From Clostridiales bacterium (GTDB lineage: Bacteria; Bacillota; Clostridia; Oscillospirales; UBA644): a DNA stretch of 64,000 nt. Where the stretch lies: the NCBI GenBank assembly GCA_016281915.1, contig JAEEJO010000037.1:1-64000 (forward strand), written 5' to 3'. Each line of letters opens with the position of its first letter. Positions within the stretch are counted from its first letter, which is position 1. The translations under genes and the position numbers were made by a program. Under the pieces are notes generated by a model. The model saw nothing but the letters and a program-made list of their open reading frames with translations. It was not told the DNA's origin and ran no database searches. This document shows, piece after piece, positions 1 through 9,075 of this stretch.

Positions 1-30
1 ATCATTCTTTTGCACGGGATACAAAATGCT

Positions 31-339
31 TCAGTTTTGTGAAGCGGAAAGATCTTCATAAACAGCAGTCAACAGCTTTTTAAGAAAATCACGGTCATCA
101 ACGTTGTTTACAAGCAGCATTTTTTTTGCGCCTTCATATGGTGATTCCTCGGACGTATCAGGCATCAGAGATCGCGCTGATGGTGTGGGTTTAGCAAGAA
201 ATCGGTTGTCGTAAATACCGCCTACTATCTTGCCGCGGCAGTAAATGATGTATTCTCCCATCATTGCACGATAGGTAATGCCACTCAGCCCGGATAATTG
301 CTCCATGATAAAATCCAGATATGCCTTGCTTGATGCCAC
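31..339 (-). CDS. TfoX N-terminal domain protein
   Basis: A 102-residue protein that resembles the stand-alone TfoX N-terminal domain family: an early YRAMMGEY segment followed by IIYCRGKIVGGIYDNRFLAK matches the usual conserved core. These small proteins are often encoded apart from the competence regulator TfoX/Sxy, and their role is unknown. The start is a GTG at 337-339 with an AGGAGA Shine-Dalgarno about nine bases upstream. No partner gene is visible because the window begins just beyond its 3' end. Confidence 0.75.
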   Translation of the reverse strand: MASSKAYLDFIMEQLSGLSGITYRAMMGEYIIYCRGKIVGGIYDNRFLAKPTPSARSLMPDTSEESPYEGAKKMLLVNNVDDRDFLKKLLTAVYEDLSASQN

Positions 340-501
340 TGTCTTATCTCCTTGTCTGGCCTGTCAACCGACGCTTCGGCTGCTCAGCTTTCATGTGTAA
401 TGTTATAAAACCGTTTATCAGAAACGACTAGCACTGTATTTTTATCTTATTCCTGTCAACTTGCAGACTCAGCGCTATCTTTCAAGCTGAAAGGAAATAA
501 T

Positions 502-553
502 AAAGTCCTCGCCCGACATATCCTGATTTGAACAAATGTTCGGGAAGGACTTT
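502..553 (-). terminator. Hairpin after tmRNA
   Basis: Arms 502-516 and 540-553 pair imperfectly (outer AAAGTCCT/AGGACTTT, inner CCGA/TCGG) immediately 3' of the tmRNA on the minus strand. The tail (ATTATTT) is only moderately T-rich. Confidence 0.5.
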
Positions 554-554
554 C

Positions 555-901
555 TGGTGGAGGCGAGGGGAGTTGAACCCCTGTCCGAAAACTCATCCGC
601 GGGACTTTCTACGAGCGTAGCCGGTTGTTCGTTTTCGCCTTTCGCAGCACAGCAGGCAAAGCTATGAAAGGAACATGCCGAAAGCCGTTACCGGGCTACG
701 GCAATCACCCGGTTAACGTTCACCGCTCATCGACGCCTCTTTCCGCGCCGCGGTACTCGCGGAAGAGACGGCCGCCTTTAGTTAGGCAGCAGCTAATTCT
801 GTTCTATTAGCGTTTAATTTTAAAAGTTTGCAGGTTATAGCGGTCTGCGCGCTGCTCGCTTATCCGGCTTCAAAATCCCCGTCGAAATCCGGTACGCCCC
901 C
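555..901 (-). ncRNA. ssrA: Transfer-messenger RNA (tmRNA)
   Basis: This is the RNA that rescues stalled ribosomes and tags incomplete proteins for proteolysis. On the minus strand the 5' end reads GGGGGCGTACCGGATTTCGA and the 3' end has a T-arm (GGGTTCAACTCCC) and an acceptor strand CGCCTCC-A-CCA that pairs with GGGGGCG; CCA is encoded (555-557). The length of 347 nt is typical. Reading the internal frame at 782-811 gives resume codon GCT and the tag ANRTELAAA followed by TAA, which ends in the expected small hydrophobic residues. A strong promoter lies just upstream. Confidence 0.97.
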
Positions 902-923
902 ATATCTGCATGAATTACATTAT

Positions 924-952
924 ATTATAGCACATTAATGCGGTTTTGTCAA
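924..952 (-). promoter_or_regulatory. Promoter of ssrA
   Basis: Minus strand: TTGACA at 947-952, a 17-nt spacer, TATAAT at 924-929, with TGC before the -10 (extended -10). Its start point lies slightly upstream of the mature tmRNA 5' end, as expected for a processed precursor. Confidence 0.85.
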
Positions 953-1024
953 TCTCGTTATCCGTAATCCGCCCCACCTCCCCTGCCCGCTATTTTATTC
1001 TTTTTTTCCGGAATAAAATTTCTA

Positions 1025-1053
1025 TTGAATTTTTTCTTTTTTTATGTTATACT
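1025..1053 (+). promoter_or_regulatory. Promoter of the YgjV-like gene
   Basis: TTGAAT at 1025-1030, 17-nt spacer, TATACT at 1048-1053. It overlaps an in-frame TTG, which argues against starting the following gene there. Confidence 0.7.
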
Positions 1054-1087
1054 GTTTTTCGGATTCATTTGCAGACACGGAGGGCGT

Positions 1088-1606
1088 ATGGGACCTTTTG
1101 AGATATTCGCGCAGGCTCTCGGCTTCATAGGCGCGGGAATATATATATTTTCATTTCAGATTCGAGACGTAAAGAAACTCTTTATTTTTCAGTCTCTGGG
1201 CGCAGTGTTTTTTACCGTTCATTTTATACTTCTTGGCGCATATACCGGCGCTCTTCAGAACTCGCTTGCGATACTGCGCGGAATAATACTTCTTTTTCAC
1301 GGCAAAAAGTGGGCGAGCAGTAAATTCACACTTGCCGGACTGATACTTTTATTTATTGTTTCGGGCATCATCACCTATTCTGGGCCGCTCGGTCTTTTGC
1401 CGATGATCGCAATGATCGTAAGCACGATAGCCATGTGGACTCACGACGGATTCAAGATACGTGTAACGCAGCTTGCAGCGACATCCCCGTTCTGGCTGAT
1501 ATACAACGTATCGGTAATGTCTGTTTCGGGAATAATCACCGAAACGTTCAACATTATTTCGGTAATCATATCTTTTATACGATACGGCAAACATTACGAC
1601 AGCTGA
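1088..1606 (+). CDS. YgjV-like inner membrane protein
   Basis: A 172-residue, very hydrophobic protein with about five to six predicted membrane spans. The pattern of short helices separated by basic loops, and the segment FIFQSLGAVFFTVHFILLGAYTGALQN split over two helices, resemble the Imp-YgjV family of unknown function. The ATG at 1088 is chosen because GGAGG lies just upstream and a promoter occupies 1025-1053. The next gene begins 49 bases later, so the two may be co-transcribed. Confidence 0.75.
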   Translation: MGPFEIFAQALGFIGAGIYIFSFQIRDVKKLFIFQSLGAVFFTVHFILLGAYTGALQNSLAILRGIILLFHGKKWASSKFTLAGLILLFIVSGIITYSGPLGLLPMIAMIVSTIAMWTHDGFKIRVTQLAATSPFWLIYNVSVMSVSGIITETFNIISVIISFIRYGKHYDS

Positions 1607-1655
1607 TCGTGAACAATGACTTGAACATATACGGAAAACGGAAAGGACTTATATT

Positions 1656-3158
1656 ATGGAACTGAACGAAGCGCTTGAGCGGTATAAAAAACTTCAGGCA
1701 AAAATGGCCGCCTACGGACACGCGATGTCCCTCATCTATTATGACGGTGTAACTGGAGCACCGAAAGGAACTGCGGCAAACAGAGCGCAGACGCTTTCTG
1801 TCCTCAGCGAAGAGGACTATGTGATCTCAACCGGGAAAGAGACTACTGACCTGCTTGAATATCTTGACAGCCACAGAGAAGAGCTCGGCGAGAAAGACAG
1901 ACGGTCGGTATATCTTGCGCTGAAGGGTATTCGTGAAATGCAGAAAATACCGATGGACGAATATATCGAATATCAGAAGCTGATGGTGGAAGCGGACGAT
2001 ATATGGCACAGAGCAAAAGAGACGAGCGACTTTGAGCTGTTCCGCCCCGTTCTTGAAAAGGTTTTCGAATATACGATCCGTTTTGCACGCTACTGTGCGC
2101 CGGAAAAAGACGTTTACGACTACTGCCTTGACAGATACGCCGAAGGTCTGACCACGGAAACGTGCGATATGTTTTTTGACGCGTTAAAGGAAAAACTTGT
2201 TCCCCTCCTTAAAAGGATATCAGAAAAACCTCAGATTTCCGATGAGTGTATCTGCGGGGATTTTGATGAAAAGGCTCAGGAAGAATTTGCGTATCAGCTC
2301 ATGAAGATTATCGGGCTTGACACCGATCACTGCGGACTGGCAACAACCGAGCATCCCTTTACGACGAGTCTCGGTTCGCACCACGACGTCCGTATTACGA
2401 CCAATTATCACCGTGAAAACGTATCTTATTCAATGTACAGCGTTATTCATGAAGGCGGTCACGCACTTTACGACTCCGGCTCGGAGGACGAACTTGCATA
2501 CACAAACCTTGACGGCGGAGCGGCAATGAATATTCACGAAAGCCAAAGCCGTTTTTATGAAAACATCCTCGGCAGAAGCCGCGGATTCATATCATACATT
2601 TATCCCGTTATGTGCAGATATTTCCCGGAGCAGATGGCAAATCACACAGAAGACGAGCTTTATCGAGCAGTAAACGTCGTAACGCCGTCTCTTATACGCA
2701 CGGAAGCTGATGAGGTAACTTACTGCCTGCACATAATGATACGCTACGAACTCGAAAAAAAGCTGATGCACGGACAGTTGCAGGTCAGGGATCTGCCGAG
2801 TGAATGGAACAGACTTTACAGAGAATATCTGGGAATAGAAGTTCCGTGTGACAGAGAAGGAGTTTTGCAGGACAGCCACTGGTCCGGAGGACTTATCGGA
2901 TACTTCCCTTCATATGCTCTGGGCAGCGCATACGGAGCGCAGTTTTTGCGCAGGATGAAGGAGGATATAGACGTTGAAGGATGTTTGCGCGAAGGAAACT
3001 TTGCCCCGATAAACGCATGGAACAGAGAGCGTATATGGATATTCGGAAGATCTAAAACGCCCGAAGAGCTTCTTGAAAACACGCTCGCAGAGAAATTTGA
3101 TCCGTTTGTTTATACAGACTATCTCGAAAAAAAGTATTCTGAAATCTATAATCTGTGA
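1656..3158 (+). CDS. Carboxypeptidase Taq, peptidase family M32
   Basis: A 500-residue cytoplasmic zinc metallocarboxypeptidase that removes C-terminal amino acids from peptides. The zinc motif HEGGH lies at about residue 264 and is followed about 30 residues later by the family's HESQS segment carrying the third ligand Glu; the C-terminal part (SYALGSAYGAQF) also matches M32 enzymes. Length is typical (about 500). A purine-rich Shine-Dalgarno (GGAAAGGA) precedes the ATG. It follows the YgjV-like gene and is followed by the tRNA-Trp promoter. Confidence 0.95.
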   Translation: MELNEALERYKKLQAKMAAYGHAMSLIYYDGVTGAPKGTAANRAQTLSVLSEEDYVISTGKETTDLLEYLDSHREELGEKDRRSVYLALKGIREMQKIPMDEYIEYQKLMVEADDIWHRAKETSDFELFRPVLEKVFEYTIRFARYCAPEKDVYDYCLDRYAEGLTTETCDMFFDALKEKLVPLLKRISEKPQISDECICGDFDEKAQEEFAYQLMKIIGLDTDHCGLATTEHPFTTSLGSHHDVRITTNYHRENVSYSMYSVIHEGGHALYDSGSEDELAYTNLDGGAAMNIHESQSRFYENILGRSRGFISYIYPVMCRYFPEQMANHTEDELYRAVNVVTPSLIRTEADEVTYCLHIMIRYELEKKLMHGQLQVRDLPSEWNRLYREYLGIEVPCDREGVLQDSHWSGGLIGYFPSYALGSAYGAQFLRRMKEDIDVEGCLREGNFAPINAWNRERIWIFGRSKTPEELLENTLAEKFDPFVYTDYLEKKYSEIYNL

Positions 3159-3247
3159 TAAATACCATAAGGGGAGAGCTTATACTGCCTCTCCCCTATC
3201 TATCAGAACGAGAAGAGCGATTTAACACAAAAGTCACAATTTGGGAC

Positions 3248-3276
3248 TTGTAATATCCAGCAAACTATGGTATAAT
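3248..3276 (+). promoter_or_regulatory. Promoter of tRNA-Trp
   Basis: TTGTAA at 3248-3253, 17-nt spacer, perfect TATAAT at 3271-3276, about 30 bases before the tRNA. Confidence 0.8.
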
Positions 3277-3304
3277 AGTTAAGCTTGAAAAAGCGATATC
3301 ACAC

Positions 3305-3380
3305 AGGGGTATAGCTCAGCAGGTAGAGCAGCGGTCTCCAAAACCGCGTGCCGAGGGTTCGATCCCTTCTGCCCCTGCCA
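3305..3380 (+). tRNA. tRNA-Trp (CCA anticodon)
   Basis: A 76-nt cloverleaf. Acceptor AGGGGTA pairs with TGCCCCT (one G.U), discriminator G and encoded CCA (3378-3380). The anticodon stem-loop reads CGGTCTCCAAAACCG with anticodon CCA, and the T arm has GGGTTCGATCCC. It is a single-gene transcript with its own promoter and terminator. Confidence 0.97.
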
Positions 3381-3418
3381 AAAAAGCCTCTTTTGCCAAC
3401 AGACAAAAGAGGCTTTTT
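3381..3418 (+). terminator. Terminator of tRNA-Trp
   Basis: A perfect 15-bp inverted repeat (AAAAAGCCTCTTTTG at 3381-3395 with its complement at 3404-3418) ending in five T, directly after the CCA end. Confidence 0.9.
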
Positions 3419-3460
3419 GATTGATTACGGTATATGTTTCAGAAAGGATGTGATCCCTGC

Positions 3461-4267
3461 ATGGATGCATTAGACGCAATCAGAAAAAGAAGAAGTGTAA
3501 GAACGTTTGAAAGCCCCGTTACTGCAGAAGACGCTCAAATGATACTCGATTATGCGGAAAACGCTGATAATCCGTATAATATTCCGATCAGCTGGAGCAT
3601 TCCTGACAGCACGAAATTCGGTCTTTCCAGCCCTGTGATAGTAGGAACAGATACGTTTATCGCAGGCAAGATGAAACGCACCGAGCACGCGGAAGAGGCT
3701 TTCGGCTTTTCATTTGAAAAAGTTGTTTTGTTTGCGGAGAGTATCGGCGTAGGAACGACGTGGATAGCCGGAACGATGAACAGAAACGCTTTTGAGAGCG
3801 CTGTCGGGCTTGGTGAAGGCGAAGTTATGCCGTGCGTAAGTCCGCTGGGATATCCGGCGAAGAAAATGTCGGTTCGCGAAGCCGTAATGCGCAAAGGTAT
3901 AGGCGCAGACAGCCGTCTTGACTTCGGCGATCTGTTTTTTGACGGAGAAACCGATAAACCTCTGTCAAAAGAAGCCGCAGGAAAACTTGCAGAAGTTCTT
4001 GAAGCTGTCAGACTTGCCCCGTCGGCAGTCAACAAACAGCCATGGCGTGTGGCAGTATGCGAAGATGCGGTTCATTTTTACGAAAAGCAAAGCCGTGGAT
4101 ACGATGACGGCATATGGGACCTGCAAAAGATCGATATGGGCATCGCACTTTGTCATTTTGAGCTTGCTGCGGCGCAGCTCGGCATAGACGTTAAATTTAT
4201 GATCAAAAACCCCTGTCCTGACAGAGCGGACGGGTTGAAATATATCGCATCGTATTCTGTAAAGTAA
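3461..4267 (+). CDS. Nitroreductase-family protein (TM1586 type)
   Basis: A 268-residue FMN-binding-fold protein. The N-terminus (DAIRKRRSVRTFE) is the nitroreductase signature and a second half-domain (AVRLAPSAVNKQPWRV) repeats the R-x-x-PSA-x-NxQPW theme, as in the duplicated TM1586-like nitroreductases. Substrate unknown; members reduce nitro compounds or quinones with NAD(P)H. The ATG at 3461 is preferred over an upstream in-frame codon because AAAGGATG lies about ten bases before it and the family motif begins four residues in. A flavin-family gene follows. Confidence 0.88.
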   Translation: MDALDAIRKRRSVRTFESPVTAEDAQMILDYAENADNPYNIPISWSIPDSTKFGLSSPVIVGTDTFIAGKMKRTEHAEEAFGFSFEKVVLFAESIGVGTTWIAGTMNRNAFESAVGLGEGEVMPCVSPLGYPAKKMSVREAVMRKGIGADSRLDFGDLFFDGETDKPLSKEAAGKLAEVLEAVRLAPSAVNKQPWRVAVCEDAVHFYEKQSRGYDDGIWDLQKIDMGIALCHFELAAAQLGIDVKFMIKNPCPDRADGLKYIASYSVK

Positions 4268-4344
4268 TACAACTTTACTGTTGTTCGGATCCAGAATAAT
4301 CCGCGTTGTTTGCGCGTGAAGATAATGATACGGAGGATTTATAA

Positions 4345-4746
4345 ATGAAAGACATTGAAAGAGTTTGCAGCTTCCTTGATGAAGCGGGAACTTATTATCT
4401 TGCAACCGTTGAAGGCGATCAGCCGAGGGTTCGTCCCTTCGGAACGGTCCTTCTTTGCAAAGACAGACTTTACATCCAGACGGGCAAGATCAAGCCTGTT
4501 TCAAAACAGCTTGCAGCAAATCCGAAAGCTGAAATATGCGCATTCAAAGACGGTCAATGGCTCCGTGTTTCCGGTGAACTTGAAAATGACGATGACCGCA
4601 ACGTAAAAGTTGCGATGCTTGAGAAAATGCCTTCTCTTAAAGCAATGTACTCACCGGATGACGGAAATATGCAGATGCTCTTTTTCAAAAACGCTGTCGC
4701 AACGTTCAGCTCGTTCACGTCTGCACCTGAGACAGTTAAACTCTGA
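4345..4746 (+). CDS. Pyridoxamine 5'-phosphate oxidase-family protein
   Basis: A 133-residue split-barrel flavoprotein of the PNPOx-like family. The segments TYYLATVEGDQPRVRPFGT and KPVSKQLAANPKAEICAF are the characteristic FMN-barrel strands. These short versions are usually annotated as general FMN-binding proteins rather than true PdxH. GGAGG sits eight bases before the ATG. It probably shares a transcript with the nitroreductase, both being flavoproteins. Confidence 0.88.
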   Translation: MKDIERVCSFLDEAGTYYLATVEGDQPRVRPFGTVLLCKDRLYIQTGKIKPVSKQLAANPKAEICAFKDGQWLRVSGELENDDDRNVKVAMLEKMPSLKAMYSPDDGNMQMLFFKNAVATFSSFTSAPETVKL

Positions 4747-4758
4747 TAACACATAAAT

Positions 4759-4785
4759 GCGGACCGTCTTCTGAAGACGGTCCGC
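4759..4785 (+). terminator. Inverted repeat after PNPOx-like gene
   Basis: GCGGACCGTCTTC (4759-4771) and its complement (4773-4785) form a near-perfect stem. No T tract follows on the plus strand, so termination efficiency is uncertain. Confidence 0.5.
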
Positions 4786-4883
4786 AAAACGGAAAACGGG
4801 TCGCGGAATACAGCGTTTTAGCCTATTCTGTTAAATGGCTCAGATCAAAAAACGAATTAAACGTATACAAGGTGATAACAGTC

Positions 4884-5834
4884 ATGAAAAAATATATAGC
4901 AACGGCAGTATCTGCATGCATTGTGATACTGCTTGCGGTATTGTGCATTTTATTTAGAGGCGAAGGTTTTTCCGCTCTTCAGGAAGAGACGTTCAAACTT
5001 CTCACTGTCATTTGCGCCGCGAGCGCTCTTTACTGCTTCGTCGTTGGCGAAATAACGAAGAACTATTCACAGATGGATAAACTCTGGAGCATTCTGCCGA
5101 TAGTATATGCGTGGATAATCGCAGCTAAGGGAGATTTTTCCTTGCGTCTTATCGTATACGCCGTTATCGTAACCGCATGGGGCATACGGCTGACGGTGAA
5201 TTTTGCCAGAAAAGGCGCATACAGGTTGAAATTCTGGGAAGGAAGAGAAGATTACCGCTGGTCTGTCGTAAAAAGCAGCCCGGTATTCAGTAACGGATTT
5301 TTATGGACACTTTTCGATCTGTTTTTTATCAGTATATATCAAAATCTTCTTGTCCTGGCGATTTGTCTGCCCGCGCTCGCATGCATGGGCTCTTCTGAGC
5401 CGTTTGCTGCCGCGGATATTGTCGCAGCGGTCTTGGCTGTGGCGTTTCTGGTGCTCGAAACTGTTGCCGACGAATATCAGTGGAACTTTCATAAAAAGAA
5501 ACAGGGATTTCTTGCCGAAGGAAAAACGCTTTCCGAGCTCCCGTCGCCATATAATCTCGGCTTTAACACCTTAGGTCCGTGGAGCCGTATGCGCCATCCG
5601 AATTATCTTGGTGAGCAGGGAATATGGCTGAGTCTTTATCTTTTCACCATAGGCGCGGGCGTAACAAGTAACGGTATTTTCAATATCACCGCGATAGGTC
5701 CGCTTTTGCTTATTCTTCTGTTTATGGGCAGCTCTGCTCTCGGCGAAAAGATTTCTTCGGGCAAATATCCCTCATATAAGGATTATATAAACCAGGTCTA
5801 TAAATACCTGCCGCTTAAAAAATTCAAACCGTGA
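4884..5834 (+). CDS. DUF1295 membrane protein, steroid 5-alpha-reductase fold
   Basis: A 316-residue protein with about seven hydrophobic segments. The C-terminal GPWSRMRHPNYLGEQGIW motif is the hallmark of the DUF1295/isoprenylcysteine methyltransferase-like superfamily, which reduces or methylates lipophilic substrates in the membrane; the actual substrate here is unknown. The ATG at 4884 follows an AAGGTGAT Shine-Dalgarno; an in-frame GTG at 4872 lies inside that site. It stands alone between two hairpins. Confidence 0.85.
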   Translation: MKKYIATAVSACIVILLAVLCILFRGEGFSALQEETFKLLTVICAASALYCFVVGEITKNYSQMDKLWSILPIVYAWIIAAKGDFSLRLIVYAVIVTAWGIRLTVNFARKGAYRLKFWEGREDYRWSVVKSSPVFSNGFLWTLFDLFFISIYQNLLVLAICLPALACMGSSEPFAAADIVAAVLAVAFLVLETVADEYQWNFHKKKQGFLAEGKTLSELPSPYNLGFNTLGPWSRMRHPNYLGEQGIWLSLYLFTIGAGVTSNGIFNITAIGPLLLILLFMGSSALGEKISSGKYPSYKDYINQVYKYLPLKKFKP

Positions 5835-5857
5835 AGCGTTTAAAAACATATATAAAT

Positions 5858-5891
5858 ATCTCCGCCTTATCAGGGCGGAGATTTGTTTTTT
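5858..5891 (+). terminator. Terminator after DUF1295 gene
   Basis: ATCTCCGCC (5858-5866) pairs with GGCGGAGAT (5874-5882), followed by TTGTTTTTT. Confidence 0.88.
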
Positions 5892-5991
5892 CATTGATTT
5901 CCGAGTATCGGTGAAAACGCAGACACTGCCGTTTCGGCTGAAAGCCATAAATCAGGTACAGAGGGAATGTATGCCTATGACCGGTCAACTT

Positions 5992-6624
5992 TTACGCGTG
6001 CAATTTTTTTGACAGTCCCCAGAATGCTATCGAAGCCCCCCAGCTTAAAAGACAGATGGAGATAAGAAATACGAAGCCTATTCCCCATCCCCAGAAAAGA
6101 AAACCGTAGATATCCGTTGTCGGGTCTGAATGTCCCTTCCAGCCCACGGCATTGATCACAGAATAGACCGCGCCGTAAAGGAACGTGGGAAGGATTCCCC
6201 ATAACGTGACGGAAAAGGGGTATGCGCGCCGTGGAGTTATAAGAAGCATTTTAACCATTCCAAGCAGAGGAACGATCAGATGGAACCAGAGGTTTGCGCG
6301 AAGATACATAAAACCGTATCCGTATACTGGACCGAGAAAACCGATGACAACAAGAAACGTAACCGTTACAACAGTCGTTCCGACAAGCTGAAAGATGAAT
6401 AGCCAGTCGGGGATAACGGAATTCTTTTTTATAAGAGAGAAAACGAGCATAACAAGTGATGAAAGCGCACACAGAAGGTTAGACTGGACGGTATAATACT
6501 TTAAGGCGCCCCACCCTCTTGCCGACAGAGAATCATCCGTGTGGGCGGTCATCATAAGTATAAGGGCGAATATGACAAAAACGACGATTGCGACGTCAAG
6601 AACGATTATAGCTGTTTTTTTCAT
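5992..6624 (-). CDS. Multi-pass membrane protein, possibly Pr6Pr/FAR-17a-like
   Basis: A 210-residue protein with about six predicted membrane helices. YYTVQSNLLCAL early in the sequence and paired aromatic residues in the helices recall the Pr6Pr/FAR-17a/AIG1-like integral membrane family, but the match is by eye and weak. Function unknown. Its ATG is three bases after the GH2 stop, and its Shine-Dalgarno (GGAGAATAA) is formed by the end of that gene, so translation is probably coupled to the hydrolase. Confidence 0.6.
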   Translation of the reverse strand: MKKTAIIVLDVAIVVFVIFALILMMTAHTDDSLSARGWGALKYYTVQSNLLCALSSLVMLVFSLIKKNSVIPDWLFIFQLVGTTVVTVTFLVVIGFLGPVYGYGFMYLRANLWFHLIVPLLGMVKMLLITPRRAYPFSVTLWGILPTFLYGAVYSVINAVGWKGHSDPTTDIYGFLFWGWGIGFVFLISICLLSWGASIAFWGLSKKLHA

Positions 6625-6627
6625 TTG

Positions 6628-9024
6628 TTATTCTCCGTAATCCAGAACAGGCAAAGTAAGAGAGACATCTTTGAATCCCTCTGCAGATACTGTCAGGGTC
6701 ACGCTTCCGCTTTCGGTTTTGGAGCGAACGATTGCAAGAAGTCTGCCCCTGTAAGACGTGAAAGCGCCAGAGCAGTAGTTTTCCGCGGTGATCGGACGTG
6801 CTACGCCGAATGCGGCAAGTTCGCCTGCGCCCGAAACGTCGGCTTTACAGAGGATCTCAGCATCGGGAACTCTTGTCCCTGAAGCATCCGTGATTTCTGC
6901 AGTGATATACGCAAGAGAGCATCCGTTTGCCAAGAGGGACGCCACGTTAGAAGTCAGCCTGATCGTCTCCGGTCTGCCGGCGGTAAAAACAACGTCGCGG
7001 CTGATTTCTTCATTTCCGTTATAGCTTATTGCCGTTAAAGTTCCCGGCGCATAGATAACGTTGAACTCAGCGGTATACCTGTTGCTTTTGCCCGCAGGTT
7101 TGCGGCCGAGGCTGACACCGTTGAGAATAAGCTCGACTTCCTGCGCGGCGGAGTAAACATCCACCTGAACCGGTTTTCCTTCATAGCCGCGCCATGTCCA
7201 GCTGTTTTCGCGCTCCGGCCATGACCACGCGCTCAGCTCTTCCGCCTTTCCGTAATTGGCGGGGTACCCGGAAGCGATATACGTTTCGTTGGAGCCCCAG
7301 ACGATTTTCCTGTAATGAAGCTGGGGTCTTTCGAAGCCGCAGATATCAAAATCACTGCAGTTTGCAAGACGCCACGGGAAACCGGACACCATATCGGCAG
7401 AGTCTTTTTCCGCCTTATCATAATAAACTGCTTTTCCTATGCCGGCCTCGCCGATATAGTCAAAACCAGTCCATGTAAAATCACCGATGACATACGGCAG
7501 TTTTTCCGTTATATCCCATACTCTGTCGATCTCTTTCGGGAAGCTTTCCGTTCCGCATATTATTCTGTCGGGGAACCGAACGCCGTCTTTTTCATATCTT
7601 TCGGGCAGATAATTGTATCCCATAATATCAAGAACCGCGCCGTAAGGCTCTGTATATTTTCCCCAGTTGGCTTCTCTGAATGAGGCGGCAGCCTCCGCCC
7701 CTTCGGTTTCGGAAATACGTTTTTCTTCTTCGAAAATCCCCTCTGCCTCTTTGGGCACCGTTCCGTTCCAGAGAATGCAAACGGCACTTGTAACGGGACG
7801 GGTAGAGTCAAGCGAGCGAACTTTTTCCGCAAGGGCTCGGGCGACCTCGTAACCGTTGCCTCCGCCTCCCCGTTCGCCTACCTCATTACCAATCGACCAG
7901 ATGGCGACGGAAGGATGGTTTCTGTCGCGCAGAATAAAGCTTTCCATATCGCTTTCCCAGTTATTTCCGAAGTAAAGATGATAGTCGTTCGTGTTTTTTT
8001 CGAGATTCCACATATCGAAAGCTTCGTCCATCACTATAATGCCGAGTTTATCGCAGATAGCGAGCATATCGCGCGAAGGCGGGTTATGCGCGGATCTGAC
8101 AGCATTAAAGCCGTTGTTTTTAAGCAAGGAGAGCTTGCGGTATTCGCTGTCGTAAAATGATGCTGCGCCGAGAAGCCCGTTGTCATGATGGACGCAGGCG
8201 CCTTTCAGCTTGACAGTTCTTCCGTTGAGCATAAAGCCGTTTTTAACCTCCGCTGAAACGGTACGTATTCCGAAAGAAACAAAATCGCTGTCAAGGCAGC
8301 AGCCATCTCTGTTTTTCACTCTTGCGCTGACGGTATAAAGCGCGGGATTGTCTGTATCCCAAAGGTCGGCATCGGGAATGACAAAACGAAGCCTGCAAAC
8401 CGTTTTTCCTCCTGCCTCGATATGTACAACCCTTGACTCCGCCGCTTCACCTATCGAAGCGCAGACACGGTATTCACCCGACTCGTCAGTTTCATTCTGC
8501 ACGGTTATCTCGACGATAACGTATGCCGTGCCGTCTGAAATTCTTTCGGTATGAGCATAGATGCCCCACGGAGCAATGTGTATAAGATCTCCTACGAGCA
8601 GATCCACGTGACGGTAAAGTCCGGACCCGCTATACCATCGGCTGTTGAGCTGTGAGGAATTATCGACCGTAACGGTAAGGATACCGTCTTCGCCCGGGGT
8701 CACGAATTCTGTAATATCCGCATGGAAAGGAGTATAGCCGTAAGGATGGGAAACGATAGCTCTGCCGTTGAATGAAACATCGGTAAGTCCGTATGAGCCG
8801 TCGAATTCTACGATCACTTTTTTATTTTTCCATTCCTGCGGAACTGATAAGGTTTTTTCATAATACCCCGTTCCGCCCGTATAATATCCGCTTGCAGCGG
8901 CTGAAGCAGCATCGGCAGAGACGTCTGTGCCGATAGTGAAATCGTGCGGCAGATTAACGGTGCTTGCATCGCCTTTTTTCTCTGTTCTGAATTTCCAGTT
9001 TCTGTCGATAGATATGCGGTTCAT
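6628..9024 (-). CDS. Glycoside hydrolase family 2, beta-galactosidase-like
   Basis: A 798-residue protein without a signal peptide, so probably cytoplasmic. Order: N-terminal sugar-binding jelly roll, Ig-like domain, TIM barrel (about residues 275-560), then C-terminal Ig-like domains (one with HxxV/ADG-type TAEITDASGTRVPDAEI). The acid/base Glu is in WSIGNEVGE (about residue 379), the likely nucleophile in GTESFP (about 494), and VRSAHNPPS near 310 is the GH2 signature. Most likely a beta-galactosidase acting on oligosaccharides; beta-glucuronidase is less likely because its N-x-K motif is not apparent. It is the second gene of a minus-strand operon, 51 bases after the GH106-like gene. Confidence 0.93.
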   Translation of the reverse strand: MNRISIDRNWKFRTEKKGDASTVNLPHDFTIGTDVSADAASAAASGYYTGGTGYYEKTLSVPQEWKNKKVIVEFDGSYGLTDVSFNGRAIVSHPYGYTPFHADITEFVTPGEDGILTVTVDNSSQLNSRWYSGSGLYRHVDLLVGDLIHIAPWGIYAHTERISDGTAYVIVEITVQNETDESGEYRVCASIGEAAESRVVHIEAGGKTVCRLRFVIPDADLWDTDNPALYTVSARVKNRDGCCLDSDFVSFGIRTVSAEVKNGFMLNGRTVKLKGACVHHDNGLLGAASFYDSEYRKLSLLKNNGFNAVRSAHNPPSRDMLAICDKLGIIVMDEAFDMWNLEKNTNDYHLYFGNNWESDMESFILRDRNHPSVAIWSIGNEVGERGGGGNGYEVARALAEKVRSLDSTRPVTSAVCILWNGTVPKEAEGIFEEEKRISETEGAEAAASFREANWGKYTEPYGAVLDIMGYNYLPERYEKDGVRFPDRIICGTESFPKEIDRVWDITEKLPYVIGDFTWTGFDYIGEAGIGKAVYYDKAEKDSADMVSGFPWRLANCSDFDICGFERPQLHYRKIVWGSNETYIASGYPANYGKAEELSAWSWPERENSWTWRGYEGKPVQVDVYSAAQEVELILNGVSLGRKPAGKSNRYTAEFNVIYAPGTLTAISYNGNEEISRDVVFTAGRPETIRLTSNVASLLANGCSLAYITAEITDASGTRVPDAEILCKADVSGAGELAAFGVARPITAENYCSGAFTSYRGRLLAIVRSKTESGSVTLTVSAEGFKDVSLTLPVLDYGE

Positions 9025-9075
9025 AGGTTTTCTCCTGTCCGAATTATTTATTTTGAAAATACGGTTTTACGGATC

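Noticed and set aside
625-810. Open frame of 61 codons on the plus strand
   Set aside because: It lies antisense to tmRNA and has no Shine-Dalgarno site or family likeness.
1025-1087. Longer N-terminus for the YgjV-like protein from TTG 1025
   Set aside because: The codon coincides with a -35 box, and GGAGG with ATG at 1088 is a better start.
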